Source of the DNA: Amaurobius ferox
Taxonomy: Eukaryota > Arthropoda > Arachnida > Araneae > Amaurobiidae
Length of the DNA stretch: 64,000 nt
NCBI GenBank assembly: GCA_951213105.1
Contig: OX578137.1
Span: 80,504,104-80,568,103, forward strand
Direction: 5' to 3'
Part shown: positions 35,262-48,230 of the stretch, one piece after another
Layout of the letters: every line of letters begins with the position of its first letter
Numbering within the stretch: the stretch's first letter is position 1
The notes under the pieces: generated by a model
Database searches by the model: none
Told to the model about the DNA's origin: nothing
The model's input: only the letters and a program-made list of their open reading frames with translations
Position numbers and translations under genes: made by a program

Positions 35262-36230
35262 TTTCCTTATATACATAATGATCACGAATCGGGCATTTTT
35301 GAAGTGATGGTTATGTGTGTGTGTGTATGAAAGTATGTGCGTGTGTATGAAAGTATGTGTGTGTGTGTGAAAGTATGTGTGTGTGTGTGTGTGAAAGCAT
35401 GTGTGTGTGTGAAAGTATGTGTGTGTGTGTGTGTGTGTGAAAGTATGTGTGTGTTGTGTGTGAGAAAGTATGTGTGTGTGTGTCAGTGAGACTTTGGAGA
35501 CCATATCTCATGAACGAATGGAGCGATTCGAATGAAATTTGGTACAAAATCACACTCCATGAATACCGGAAGCCTATTGTTTTAAAACACAATCGAATGT
35601 TCAGAATCCACCTAAATTTTCGAGTAAAATTTTGAAAATATCATCAAATAATCAAAACCTTTAATAAAGTTACGCACATAGACATTTCTTATGTAATTTT
35701 CCCTTAGAAAACGATTGACATAAATTTTAGAACGCTTGCATGAACCGTTCTCGAGATATTGCGCATTTTTCAAATCAATTTATCATAAAATCCCATAAAT
35801 TAAAAAAAATATTAACTGTTAAGGAACGTGTTCACTTTTCATATGTAATATCATGCGATAAATTGGGTAACATCATTCTCATGGATCTAACTCATTCCAA
35901 TCACGAGGAAAGATACATTGAGTAATACTTTTGTATTTGAACGCCAATAGTCATGTATCCGTTATAAGAATAACGTATTTCCCCGTCCATAACGCTTGGC
36001 GAGATTTTGGAAACGAACGAACGAAATGTCGCCAATTTGGCGATATTTTTATATGTTGCCAAATTAACGAAGATCTCGCCAAATGGATAAAAATGAAGCT
36101 AAATAAATGAAAATGACGATTAATTGAAGAAAATTCAATATCTTGGAAAGAATATAAGTATCTACTATAAGAATAACATTTTTTTAACTATAAAAATAGT
36201 AAATTAATTGCATTATATAAGGGAAGTTAT
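35262..36230 (+). repeat. R2 dispersed repeat copy
   Basis: Opens with ACTTTCCTTATATACATAAT and closes with CATTATATAAGGGAAGTT, an inverted match. Between them are a long (TG)n region, AACGAATGGAGCGATTCGAA TGAAATTTGG, and the GCCAATTTGGCGATATTT block near 36030. About 60 bp found near the 5' end of the copy at 55247 are missing. Confidence 0.82.
35313..35483. repeat. (TG)n microsatellite with GAAAGTATG interruptions
   Basis: TG runs are broken at regular intervals by AAAGTATG or AAAGCATG, giving a higher-order pattern. Long His/Thr-rich open frames on the other strand are artefacts of this repeat. Confidence 0.95.
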
Positions 36231-37016
36231 ATGCGGCCTACATCAGATTTTTTTAAATTTTACTTCGTGGGTAAATAAACGTTTATTTCGGGGCTAAAGA
36301 ACCTTTTTGGCGACTTCAAGTATTTTCTATTTATGTTTGCTTTCTAGCTTTCCAAATTTAAATGATATAGATATAAAGCATATAAGACATTTTTTGTCTT
36401 TCTGCCAGAGATCGGTAAAGGAGCACTTATTTAGGGTGTATGGAATGCTTTTATTTTGTGCATGTCAAATGAGCTTATTTGTTGCTTATCAAAGGAGTTT
36501 ATTTAGCCCATATGAAGGAGCTTATTTAGGACGTTATGTATCCACGTTGTACAATTATCATGGTTGCGCATGGAAATAATAGAAATCGATAATAAATTTA
36601 ACTCAAATTTCGCAATTTAGAAATTAAGTAATGTTATGCTTTGTTCTTATACATATCCAGAGTCAATATATTTTGCCTAGTATTGTATTTATTAAATATA
36701 AGTGTATTTGTAGTAAAATTACAACTGCCATTTTTCTTGCAAAATATTTTATCCTTTTTCAGTACACCAGATGGGAAATAAGATTCTTGTAAGAGTTAAT
36801 TCTTTGGAGTTTGTATTGGTAACCATCCACGAATATAAAATGGAAACTCTGTCTATCTATCTATTATGTATACATATTCACAGTTTTGACGAATTTATGT
36901 TTTTCAAGTTTGGTATAGTTATTATCCAATACACAGCGTGTACCCCCCCCCCCCCATATTTCGAGCTTCTAAGACCAGGGTTTGTTGAGATATTAATAAA
37001 CAGATAAGATTAGTAA
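36231..37016. other. AT-rich stretch with a C11 run
   Basis: A 90-codon frame at 36307-36579 is unrecognised. A poly-C run sits near 36945. Confidence 0.35.
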
Positions 37017-37932
37017 GGCATAAATCATTGAGTACGAAACACTTTCCAACTGAAATACACATTTATTTAAACATCTCTAAAATGCGATACACTGAGTGCT
37101 GATATTTTTTTAATTATTACAGTGCTACAATAATTTATTTTACTTGGAAACTTATAATTTCATCAAAAATGGCAACGCTACAAAATCTTCTACTCCATAA
37201 AATCAATAAAGATTTCATTCATATCACGTATATTCAACACTCCCGAGCTAAATAATTTGACATGGAAAACATTGAACACATGTTATACAACCCATCTTAC
37301 AATCACCTGAATTGTTACATTCTGAATCCATTAAAATTAAGCTTCGTTGTAGAAATAATCAAAGTTTGATGATCATTTGAACTCTGAAAAATATTGTAAA
37401 TGCGTTGTCCCAGAATGTAGATGCACCGAAAATAAGTATAAATAAAGCGGTTTTAGGACGGATGCAATGCTAAAACATCCTTAAAAATCACGATCTTGAT
37501 ACATTGAAAACAAATGGATGCCATATTTTATTTTGCAATGAGTCACATGATCTCTTCATACATCAAAGGTGTAATTAATATTTTCATTTTATCCAAAACA
37601 CTAAAAAACTTATTTCGCTGAAATTATTTTTATGTATTTTATGGGATAATTTCAATATTTCCGAAAATTTTTTAAGCTATTTGTGAATTTTAACTTCGCT
37701 TAAAACATGTCTGCAAAAATTAGGTCCCATGGGATTCAATGTATTTCACTTTTTCAGCCCGGGTTTATACCAAAACCAATCGGGTGGTATTTTTCACTTG
37801 TATTTCCATTACATCGCTCAAACCGTTCTCATTTTCATAAAGTCATTTTTATGGCAGTTATCGTGCAAACGTATAGACATACAGACAGAATGAATAAAGT
37901 CATAAACACTTTTAAACTATGCTGGGAAGTGT
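37017..37932 (-). repeat. R1 dispersed repeat copy
   Basis: Carries GTACGAAACACTTTCCAACT at one end and ATACAGACAGAATGAATAAA with GCTGGGAAGTGTTAA at the other. The body is collinear with other copies, including GCGGTTTTAGGACGGATGCA near 37448. The microsatellite is reduced. Confidence 0.78.
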
Positions 37933-38491
37933 TAAAAAACACAAATTAACCTTCCACAAGAAAAACATTATGCATTCGATATGTTTTCCAAAATAATATT
38001 TTAAGAATATGATATCATGCTGCTCAGCAAAAGAATTAAATCAAATGGGATTATATAGCAGACGGTTTTTACTTTTTTTTTATCAGAATTTAGTAATAAA
38101 GAAGTGGATGCAAAAATAAATTTTACAAATAAATTGTATAGAATTTTAAACGGGACTTGCATCATTTACAAAATTAAAATATAATATTACTGTAATTATT
38201 GATATTTTCCATTTCTCAAGCCATTATTTTGTCAATTTTTTTCAAGCTCATTTTGTTTAGCCGATTGCTTAAATTGTGTGAAAATGGTACGGGTATAACT
38301 TCTAAAACTATTTCAGCGTTTTCATTTTGCAATGCATTTATAAAATTTCATATTTCTAATACATTTGTTTACAAACGGGACCAGTTTGAAAATATATATG
38401 TATACAGAGAACAGTCTAAGATATTTATTTTTGGGATAACTAAACTAAATATTTTAATATAATAGTTTAAAGAATAATGCAATTTATAATA
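37933..38491. other. AT-rich stretch
   Basis: An 87-codon frame at 38199-38462 is unrecognised. Nothing else is seen. Confidence 0.35.
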
Positions 38492-39598
38492 CAGTGCAAC
38501 TTGAGTAATTCGAAGCTGAAGGGACCACTAAAAAAATTCGAATTATCCAAAACTTCGATTTAAAAAAGTTACATCTTTTAACTTCAGTTTCAGGTCCACT
38601 GAATGCTTGAAAAGCGTATTCTGTCAATAAGTAAATATTTATTGAGAAATATCATGGTATGAATGATTTAAACTCTATATGTATGTAAACAAAATAAGAT
38701 TTACGTAAGTTACATGAATATACGTATAACATTCAATCAAATTATAGTTTCAGAAAATTTTTTGCAATGTCTGATTGTTTGTAGAGTTCAGTCGTTTAAG
38801 GTTAGCAAACTCATCAAGCATGTTTAGTGAACGGAAAACAGCTTCACTAACCTTTGTTTGTCCTTCAATATATCAACGAAATTCGCCTAGATGAAAAAGC
38901 TCCTCCGACGATGGAGGGATTGGCGTCTCTTTGTCTTCCTTCTGTATATAATCCTCGATATCGTACTCCGCTGTAATCGTCTTATTTAATACTGCTGATA
39001 AAATGTCTTGATCTGACAGTTCTCCACAAACTTCCAGGTTTTGGTCCAAATTGACATATTCTTCGAATGCCACACCCATATTGCTACCCCATGCGTCCGG
39101 TGGGGGGACATTTTCTTCTATGAACTCAGCTGGGTCAGTTTTATTGGTAAATCCTGCCTTTCGATAGCAATTTGCTATTGTTGTTTCCGTCACTTGAGAC
39201 ATTTGAGTGGTTTACTCAAAGATATCGTGAATGCTCACTAGAGAAACTCTCACAACACTACAGACACACTGACAGTATAAAGCTCAAATAACGTCTGAAG
39301 CCGGTTGAACCAATACCCTCTGTAGGTTGAACGCTCGAACCGGTCGAACAGGGAGCGGGAAGGGGGCGTTTCAACTGTCACGTGTCGAACAGGTGGGGGT
39401 ATTCCGGCGATGATTTCTTAACGATAAAAGGCCGAAAAGTTGTTATGGTTCGAAAGTTTTTATAAAAACTTCGAATTAAGGAAGTTGAACTTCGAATTAT
39501 ACACGATTTATTTAATACAAAGTTCAAGGGACCAAGAGAAATCTTCAAATTAACGACGATTTAGAATTAGAGACGTTCGTTTTATCCAAGTTGCACTG
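38492..39598 (-). mobile_element. Tigger/pogo-type deletion derivative (1.1 kb)
   Basis: Perfect 12-bp terminal inverted repeats CAGTGCAACTTG bound the element, with TA on each side (38490-38491 and 39599-39600). The subterminal parts contain TTCGAATTATCC and TTCGAATTA phrases typical of Tigger ends. A partial transposase frame remains on the minus strand, while the catalytic part is absent. Confidence 0.88.
38755..39202 (-). pseudogene. Tigger-like transposase C-terminal remnant
   Basis: The frame begins MSQVTETTIANCYRKAGFTN, which matches the segment just after the catalytic domain in Tigger/jerky-type transposases. It continues through an acidic region with DIEDYIQKEDKE. After GEFR there is one TGA stop. 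The same frame then resumes with YIEGQTKVSEAVFRSLNMLD and EFANLKRLNSTNNQTLQKIF. The CENP-B-type DNA-binding domain and the DDE catalytic core are missing. The start Met falls at the deletion edge, so translation is doubtful. The element could move only with help from a full-length relative. Confidence 0.8.
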
Positions 39599-39600
39599 TA

Positions 39601-40672
39601 CTATAGAAATTTACACGTATTTTAAATTATGATCAACACCGAGTATATATCACTAGTCACTAGTTACAATTACATAAGATTGATAATGATCATTTTTGAC
39701 CTAACAAATAACTTATTATTGATATAATATTAAAAATAACATTAGATGAAAATATCGTTTTGGATCAATAATGAAAAATAACTTCCATTCAAAGAATGAA
39801 AAATGAAATGAAAAATGAAAGATAAATCGAGTGGAACATATTTCATGTCATACTCAATCACGGTCTTTTGTTGAGATTTACGGTCGTTTCTTGTCACTTA
39901 AGGGCTGTACAGTCTTTATATATATAATATTAATATATAAATTGAAAATATTATATTTAGATACATTTTACAGAACCGTGGCTGTTCTATCTAATGCCAT
40001 ATTTGTTAGAATTGATTTATCACTGATAATAGGCATGCCATTTTTTCATCTGAGCATTTCTTTAAAAATATTTACACTATTCTATCTCTTAAAATTTCAA
40101 TTTATGTAAAAGTACTTTGAGTTTTCATTGTGTGCTTTGAGATCCTTGAAAATATTAATCCTTGAAAGCGATTATAATATGTATAGTTAGTTACTTTTAG
40201 TTTATTTGCACCCAAGGTAAGCCGAAAGTTACTAATTTCAATTGCACGTGAAGGTGAGAAAAATGAATTTTTTAAGACAAATACACCCGCTACCTACATA
40301 TCGGAGTTGGAGAAGGTACAGCAATAAGAAAACATCTGACGTGGCCAGCATATGATTTTCCCTGCAGACTCATATTCAAGTTCTCTTTATTTCTTCAAAA
40401 CTTCATTAAATTGAATTTAATAGCACAAAAAAAAAACCAGTCATAATTATTTTAAATTACACTGAATTTGCAATGTTAATTTAATTTTTGTTTCTGTTTG
40501 GTAACTGGACATATTTTCAAAGGTAGCATATTGAAAATGAGAAAAAGCTAAAATATATCGAGAACATCTAGTCCTAGATTAATGGCATTGGTCTTATTTT
40601 TTTCGTCGTCAATACTTACGTGTAAAATAAAAAGTTAATTGATATATTTGAGCAAACGTAGTCTTTTTATTT
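39601..40672. other. AT-rich stretch
   Basis: A 92-codon frame at 39831-40109 is unrecognised. There is a GAAAAATGAAAT micro-repeat near 39797. Confidence 0.35.
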
Positions 40673-41612
40673 TTAGATTTAAAGATTTTTGCGGGCCATT
40701 CCGCAAGAAAAAGCATGTTATTTTTTTCGAATCGTACCAAAATCTAATCAGCACCAGGGAAAGCTACAAATAATTTATCTACCAAATTTTGTGAAATTTG
40801 GTCTAGTAGTTTTTCCGATAGTGTGGGTATAGGCAATTTTAGCGGTCCATTTCGAAAAATAAGGCAGGATTTTTTATTCCGAATTGTAACAAAATTTAAT
40901 CAGCACCAGGGTCGCCCACAAGGGAAATATCTACCAAATTTTAAGAAAATCAGTCAATTAGTTTTTGAGTTAGAGTGGATAAAAAATCTGCTGACACAGT
41001 CATACAGACACACAGAGACACACACACACACGTCAAGCTAAAAGTTTGTTTGCTAAAACACGTTTTGAGACCTCTAGAACACGAAAAGTTTATTTTAGCG
41101 TTACTTTTGCCTATGTGTGTGTGTGTGTGTGTGTGTGAGTGAGTGAGTCTGTGGAGACAATATCTCACGAACGAATGGAGCGATTTGAACGAAATAAGGT
41201 AGAAAATTTACAAGTGCATTTGAAGTCTTTGTGTGTCTGTGTATCTGTCTGTCTGTATGTGCAATATATGTATGCACTATAATTGGAAAACTACTTGACC
41301 GAATTTCACAAAATTTGGTAGGTAAGTCCCTTGTGAATAATTATGGTGCTGATTAGATTTTGGTTCGATTTGAGATAAAGGAACCTGCCTTTTTTTTGCA
41401 AAATGTCCCGCAAAAATTGACTGTATCCATTCAAGCTGAAAAACTAATAGACCAAATTTTACAGAATTTGATTGATAAGTCACTTGAGGGTGACCCTGGG
41501 TCTGATAAGGTTTGTTGCGAGTCGGAAAAAAATAATCTGCTTTTTTTGCGAAATGGCCAGCGAAAATCGTCAAAATCTGAAATAAAAGACTACGTATGCT
41601 AGAAGGCGTCAA
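40673..41612. repeat. Inverted array of 150-bp monomers
   Basis: Two monomers run on the plus strand (about 40673-40985) and two on the minus strand (about 41277-41612). A R2-like TG segment lies between. Each monomer contains AATCAGCACCAGGG and CTACCAAATTTT phrases. In three of them one frame stays open and gives related peptides, such as NQHQGRPQGKYLPNFKKIS on the plus strand and NQHHNYSQGTYLPNFVKFG on the minus strand. The function, if any, is unknown. Confidence 0.7.
41105..41225 (+). repeat. R2 fragment with TG run
   Basis: (TG)n, then TCTGTGGAGACAATATCTCA and CGAACGAATGGAGCGATTTG, as in the middle of complete R2 copies. Confidence 0.75.
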
Positions 41613-44190
41613 TTAAACGCTTGTTTACATGTATTTCTTGACGATGAAAATAATAAGACCAACACCATTACTCTAGGGCTAGCCATTTTCGAGACATTTT
41701 AGTTTTTTCACATTTATGCTACTCATGTTTTGAGAATAAGTCCAGTTACCAAGTGAAAACTAAAGCCGAATTAGAAGTATAAATTCAATGTAAATTAAAT
41801 TAATTGTGCGCATTATTTAGTGCCATTAAACTCAATGTAATGTAGTATTAATGAAATAAAGAGAAAATTAATTGTAGTCTGCAGGGAAAATCATGTGCTG
41901 TCCACATCAGATTTGTTTCTTTAGAAATATAATTTATGTTTTTACTTTTTATCTCTAGTGTTAAGTTTTTCTTTCCTCATCCGGGCTATTAGTATTTTTT
42001 GCTGTAATGGAGGTACATACCATCGTTGCATACATGACTCGAAGCATTGGAGGCGGAAGAACATTTCCTCTGAGAACAACACTGAACGGCATTTTCAAAT
42101 AAATAAATAAATAAATAAAATACCATATTCATGACGTACATAAATTACGTAACGACTTAACGTAATGACATGACAATTTGATAGATGAAAATATCCAGAT
42201 GTATGAGGTTGTGTTAAACTTAAAACTTTTGGGAGAATTGAAATCGTCATAAGGGTCTACTTTTCTGTAAAACCATGAAACCGGAAGCTGAAACCTTACT
42301 CAACACCGTAAATTGAAATCCTTATTAAATCCTCTAACTCCCTCTAAAATGTTATGCTGAATCCATATCATCCATCATCTAATCTCTATCCGTATCTAAT
42401 CCTGAGAAATAGATGTTTGGAGTGAAAAATTTTGCCACCAATAACCAATCTCACAAAGTTAATTGAACAATCACAAATGTATCTTTAAATCATAAATTTG
42501 ATTATTTTTAATTGTATTTGAGTTTTTATATATTGTTTTACGTTTTAAATTTGTGAAACTACAATGAAATTTCATAAATTCATCTAGTGCCAGATTTTGA
42601 TTTCTCTCATAAATGATATCTGAACCAGTGTACTCCATGTTAATAATATAAGGATTCCCTAAAGAAAAATAAAAAGCTAAAAAATGCATTTATTATAGTT
42701 GTGCTTTGCATATAATGATAAATATCATTTTTATTAAATTTTTAACGATAAAAACCTGCAAAATATGTTGAGCAACGTTCTTATTTTAATGACGTTCCAG
42801 TTTATCACTCAAGCTATCGTAAAATAGCGCAATATGCCATAAAAAGAGCTAATTAAATTAATTACCTTCGCTAATTTAAAATATATAATAAGGACAAGAC
42901 AAAGGGGACTTCTGTTTTAATAATATTTTCCTTATACTTCTTATTTCGCTCAACAGTTTCCAAGTCTATTGGGGGCTCACGAAGTTGCTTCAGGGGTTGT
43001 TAAGAAAAAAATATCTGCAAGGACGAATACTTTTCTCCATGAATTTTCAAAGTACAGAATTGCAAGTACAGAAGATAATACTTTAAGAAATGCACAATAA
43101 ATATGATATTGGCATAATATACAAATATGTATGAAATGGTTATTAAGGTTTTAGCAACTAAATTAATTATGCAGTATATTACCGTTCCCGTGACATCTTG
43201 TGGCATTTCTAATTTTTTTTTTGTTCCTACTGAAAGATTCACCCCTGCTCGCTACGCTGGCCACCATCGCCTTTGGGAGATCTTCACGTTATAAAAGTTA
43301 TGCATAATTACATAATTACAACAATTACTACAATGACACTATTACTACAAATACTGCATTTACGCAAAGGCAACATTTGTAGTTTTGCAAAATGGTAAGC
43401 AAGGTTCATATAAGAAAAGGCAAGAGGTATGGCAAACGTTACATTATCCTCAACTCGGAAAATAACAAAATACCGTTATTGGAGAGAAGCGAAAAGTACA
43501 TACGGACAGAAGTACAATTTGAGATTTTAAAGTCTTTACACATACGTATATAGGAGCTAGCCAGTCCCACATGAATTTTCACAGGTCGATATTTATCAAT
43601 GCCACAATTCTGCATTTAAATTTGACCCAATAAATTATTAAAATGAGGTTGTTTCCTAAATTACTAATATCCATTTATTTAATCCTTTCTACTTCTAGCG
43701 TTAAATCGACTTTGAAAATTCTCTCATTTTCATCTAAATCTACGCTATCATTTCCACATGAATTACAATAAATTAGATTAATCAAACAGGTTTTAAATAG
43801 TTTATTGCACAATAGTTACAGATTAAATGATTTCTGCATCGTAAAACACTATAACAGGAGCAAAGCAAAACAGAACAATATATTCAGAGATTTAGATGAA
43901 TCCGAGTTTTGTAAAATACTGAAGGCTGTTAGAAAATTTCACACTTTCTGGTTCGACAGATGAACTATAATTGCAGATCTTTGTTTACAATGCATTTAGA
44001 AAGGGAAGGGAAGTGTAAACAGTAAATATACAACTCTCCTTCTGAATTTCATCAACCGTGAATACAGTTCAGAGGAAGTGAAACGCAAAGCAGACAGATT
44101 ACAGTAACCCATGCATAATATATTATATACATAATAATAATAATTAACAAATAATAATAAAATTTAAACTGAATAAATAGTTTATTATAT
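41613..44190. other. AT-rich stretch
   Basis: It holds a short (AAAT)n run near 42098 and several AT-biased frames of 72-80 codons that I do not recognise. No RNA gene was found. Confidence 0.35.
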
Positions 44191-45241
44191 AAATAATTAA
44201 ACTTAATAAATAATAAACTTTATTTTATACAATAAATACACTTACAAACTTATGATTTAATGTTGAAAACGGTAGTATAAATAATTTGTTAAAAAAAAAT
44301 GAAAAAATGAAAACATTTTCTTGCTAAAAGTAAAATGATAATTGCATTTTAATGGTATTTTAATAAGAATATTTCTTATTTATAGGTTTAAACTGCAGTA
44401 AAGAGAAAGATACTTAATTTCTGAAATCTTAAAATGGTATTTCATTCTTGACCGCCCTCCTGAAGGTTCTGACAATTTAATGAAAATATGAGATGTTCAT
44501 CATATTTATGAGTTAACTCTCAAGTTTAAATTATTGTTACGAATACAGTAAATGCATTCACTGGGTGCTCTTTTGAGAACTAAAGGCGAAAAACACCTTT
44601 ACAGGCGTCTATTCTTATTACGTCAATGCAGGTTTGTCATATTTAAACACACGCGACTAGGTTATCAAGTTTGCTGATTTATCGCCAATTTGGTGAATTT
44701 GGTAGACTTTTCTATGGTATGAGAGATCATTTAGAAAGGGAATAAATAATTAAACTTAATAAATAATAAACCTTATTTTATACAATAAATACACAAACTT
44801 ATGATTTAATATTGCAAACGGTAGCATAAATAATTTGCTAAAAAAATGAAAAAATTAAAACATTTACGTGCTAAAAGTAAAATGATAATTGTAGTTTAAT
44901 GGCATTTTAATAAGAATATTTATTATTTATAGGTTTAAACTGCAGTAAAGACAAATATACTTACTTTCTGAAATCTTAAAATGGTATTTCATTCTTGACC
45001 GCCTTCTTGAATGTTCTGACAATTTAATGAAAATATGAGATGTTCGTCATATTTATGAGTTAACTCTCAAGTTTCAATTATTGTTACGAATACAGTAAAT
45101 GCATTCACTGGGTGCTCTTTTGAGAACTAAAGGCGAAAAACACCTTTACATGCGTCTATTCTTTCGACTATTCCTGTCCATGCGTCTATTACATCGTCTA
45201 TTCTTTCGCGTCTATATATTCGACTTTTCTATGGTATGAGA
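44191..45241 (+). repeat. Direct duplication, 553-bp offset
   Basis: The block from AAATAATTAAACTTAATAAA at 44191 to about 44620 recurs from 44744 to about 45165 with few differences, for example CTTGACCGCC then CTCCTGAAGG against TTCTTGAATG. The phrase GACTTTTCTATGGTATGAGA also recurs at the end of each unit. The 3' portions of the two units differ. This is a tandem segmental duplication of non-coding DNA. Confidence 0.9.
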
Positions 45242-45382
45242 ACTTTCTCGGACCAGTGTGAGAGCAGCTGATGTAATACGGCCTACTATTAATTGTGAGA
45301 TATATTAATATATTTAGAAAAGCATCGACTGAAATTATTCGAGCATTAGCTGCTGTTTTACTGTAAATGACAGATGCTTAGT

Positions 45383-45676
45383 GTTGTTGTTGTTGTTGAG
45401 ACCCAGACCGTCCGACCCACCAGATAGGTGTAATGTAACCGTTTGGACGGCCGGGAAGTGCCACCCAATTTAGACTGGAACCCAGTTTGGGAGGCATCCA
45501 CAGGGACCGTACTCTTCTTCCCCTACCACCAACCTCTCGGAAGAACTTACGGACCCACATGTTTAACGTGATCGTACTGCACGTGAACACGGGGGCAGTT
45601 TTGGCAGTGGCGGGACTCGAATCCGGGCCTACCGATTGCAATTCCCGCGCGCTAAGTACTGGGCTTCCGCGCCCTA
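45383..45676 (-). mobile_element. tRNA-type SINE, full length
   Basis: On the minus strand the head reads GGGCGCGGAAGCCCAGTACT and the B box is GGATTCGAGTCCC. The body and 3' end match the family, and the tail is (CAA)n, seen as GTTGTTGTTG on the plus strand. CTTAGT flanks both sides as a probable short target duplication. Confidence 0.9.
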
Positions 45677-47270
45677 CTTAGTAATGTTGTAAAAGCGTAA
45701 TGGAGCTATTATTATATGGAGCTCACCACATTGTTCCGGTTCACGTTGTGCTTGTAAACAAGCCTGTTCTTTATCCAAAAATGTGAACTCATTCCTGTGA
45801 TCCGATAGTACTCTCAAGATTCCAGAGAATACGTCGTAACAGTATTCATAGTTTATAATATTCTAGCAAAACTATGTTCGGATTCCAGTTTTATCAAAGC
45901 AATAACTTCAAAATTAATCACTGAATCATATTCCACCCTCTAGCAGTTTTGTTGTTTGTTTAACAGCGGCTGCCCAGATGAGAAGCTTTTGTTCATAGAC
46001 TATATACTCGTAGATAAGACGAAATGGCTATATTTGGTAGTATGGTCTTCTGCCGTTGCGAATTTTCACGAAAAATGAAGTGCATATGTGTACAACAATT
46101 TCCGGTATATAAAATAATTTCGAGTTCCGGGTTATTCCATAAACACGTTTCTTAGGTAGATGAATCGTAATTACATTTTATTTTTATTAGAGGTCATAAA
46201 TCAATTAACAATATTATTCTCTAGTGATTACTCTCTATATGCATAAAGTGTGTTTTTTCGGGAATATCACAAAGGCTAGATTCGTCGATTGAGGGACATT
46301 TTTAAAAGGGGACATATTAGTTACCATGCACTCTCATAGGTTGAACTGAACAGCTAGGTTTTAATTACAGAACAATAAAGCTACAATAGGCGAAAGCTCC
46401 CAGAACTGCAAAACTCGCTATAGTTCGAATTAAGAGTAAATAAATTATTAATTACCACAAAACGACAGATATTATGAAAGAAATAAATAAAAATTTTATA
46501 CATATTGAATTATCATTAACAATATTTCAAAAATTTCAAACATTTTACAAATTTACAATATTGCGGCTATTTTTGCCGGAACTGGACGTCAAATTTTGAT
46601 AGTAAATTTAGACATACAAGCGAGCAGTTATAGGGGAATATATAGACAGCCTGACAATAAGAGCAGATATAGACAAACAGAAGCAGATATAACGATTTTT
46701 CTTATTATAGTATAGAAAAACTTATACTTAAAATTGATAAAAACATATAGTGAAGATAATAAACACACTAAAATTACATCTTTTGTTGGCATAATGGTTG
46801 AATTCGATCACATTTTCCAGATCTGTAACTTTTCAAGACACTTTTGGCAGTGCGAAACCGATCGATATATTCCATTAGGAACTTTGGGAAAACGTACTTT
46901 GGGAAATAATAAACGGTGTTGGAATCTTTCCGAGTTGTTGCTTTGAAACACGACAATTATTACTGACTTTTATTTACGACGTATTTCGGAATCGGAAGGA
47001 TGTGCAAACAATAAATCTTCAACCCCCTCTCTAATTTACATCAACCGTGAATGCAATATGGACCAAGTCAGATTCAAAGATTTGCATACGCAAATGATAG
47101 TGTAGAAATCAGCGCTTTCAAAAAGTTTTTATCACTTTACATCAGAAATAGAAATATTGCTAAACCATATCTCTAAAGAACTATTCACCAGGAAGATACG
47201 TAATAAAGATGGAAGATATAAATCCTTCAGTTTTTAAAGAAACAGATAGATCGTTGTTGTTTTTAGTTTT
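45677..47270. other. Intergenic stretch
   Basis: No supported feature. A 70-codon frame at 46734-46946 is unrecognised. Confidence 0.35.
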
Positions 47271-48230
47271 AACAGTTTCCAACATAGTTGAAAAGTGTTT
47301 ATGACTTTGTTCATTCTGTCTGTCTGTCTGTCTGTCTGTCCGTGAGCACGATAACTGCGGTAAAAATGACTATAAAAATGAAATTTTAGTATGTTGTTGA
47401 AACGGGCTGTGGGACATATGGAAATGTAAATGATAATAGCATTCAATTAGTTTCGGATTGAACTCAGGATGAAAAAGTGAAATGCATTGAATCCTACAGG
47501 ATCGAAGTTTTCAAACATTTTTAAGTGAGGCTAACTTTCCCAAATTGCTTCGAAGATTTTAGGAAATATTGAAATTATCTCATAAAACATATAAAAAAAA
47601 TACAGCCAAATATGTTTGATAGTTCTTTAAAAAAAATTGAAATGATATTTACACGCATATATGAAGAGATCACGTGATCCACTTCAAAATAAAATATGAC
47701 ATCCATACTTTTTCCCTGAGTAAAAATTGTGATATTTTAAAGTTCTTTTAAATTTATATAGTATTGCATCCGTCTTAAAACTGCTTTATTTTTGCGTATT
47801 TTCTGTGCATCTATATTCTGCACCAAAGCAATTATATTATTTTTGAATTTAAATGAGCATCAAACTTTGATTATTTCTACAACGAAGCCTAATTTTAATG
47901 GATGCAGAATGTAAACAGGTGATTACAAGATGAGTTGTATACAAATTTCTGAATTTGTTTCGTTCAAAATGTTATTTAGCTTTGGATTCAGGAATATAAG
48001 TGATATGAATAAAATATTCATTGATTTTACATAGAAAAGCAAAAGATTTTATAGCATTGATTTTTTAGATGACGTTTTAAATTTCCAAGTAACATAAATT
48101 ATAATAGTATTGTGATAATTAAAAAATATCACCACTGAATAAAAGCATTTTAAAGATGTTTAAATAAAATTGCATTCCATTCGGAAAGTGTTTCATATTC
48201 AACTCTTTATGTATGATCGATCATTCTTTT
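47271..48230 (+). repeat. R1 dispersed repeat copy
   Basis: Starts AACAGTTTCCAACATAGTTG AAAAGTGTTT, then (TCTG)n and GATAACTGCGGTAAAAATGA. CACGTG lies at 47671. It ends with GGAAAGTGTTTCATATTCAA and a degraded hairpin. Confidence 0.8.

Noticed and set aside
35175..35592. His/Thr-rich protein on the minus strand
   Set aside because: Translation of a (TG)n/(CA)n microsatellite within R2.
45487..45681. Plus-strand frame over the SINE at 45383
   Set aside because: The SINE is non-coding; the same chance frames appear in the other copies.
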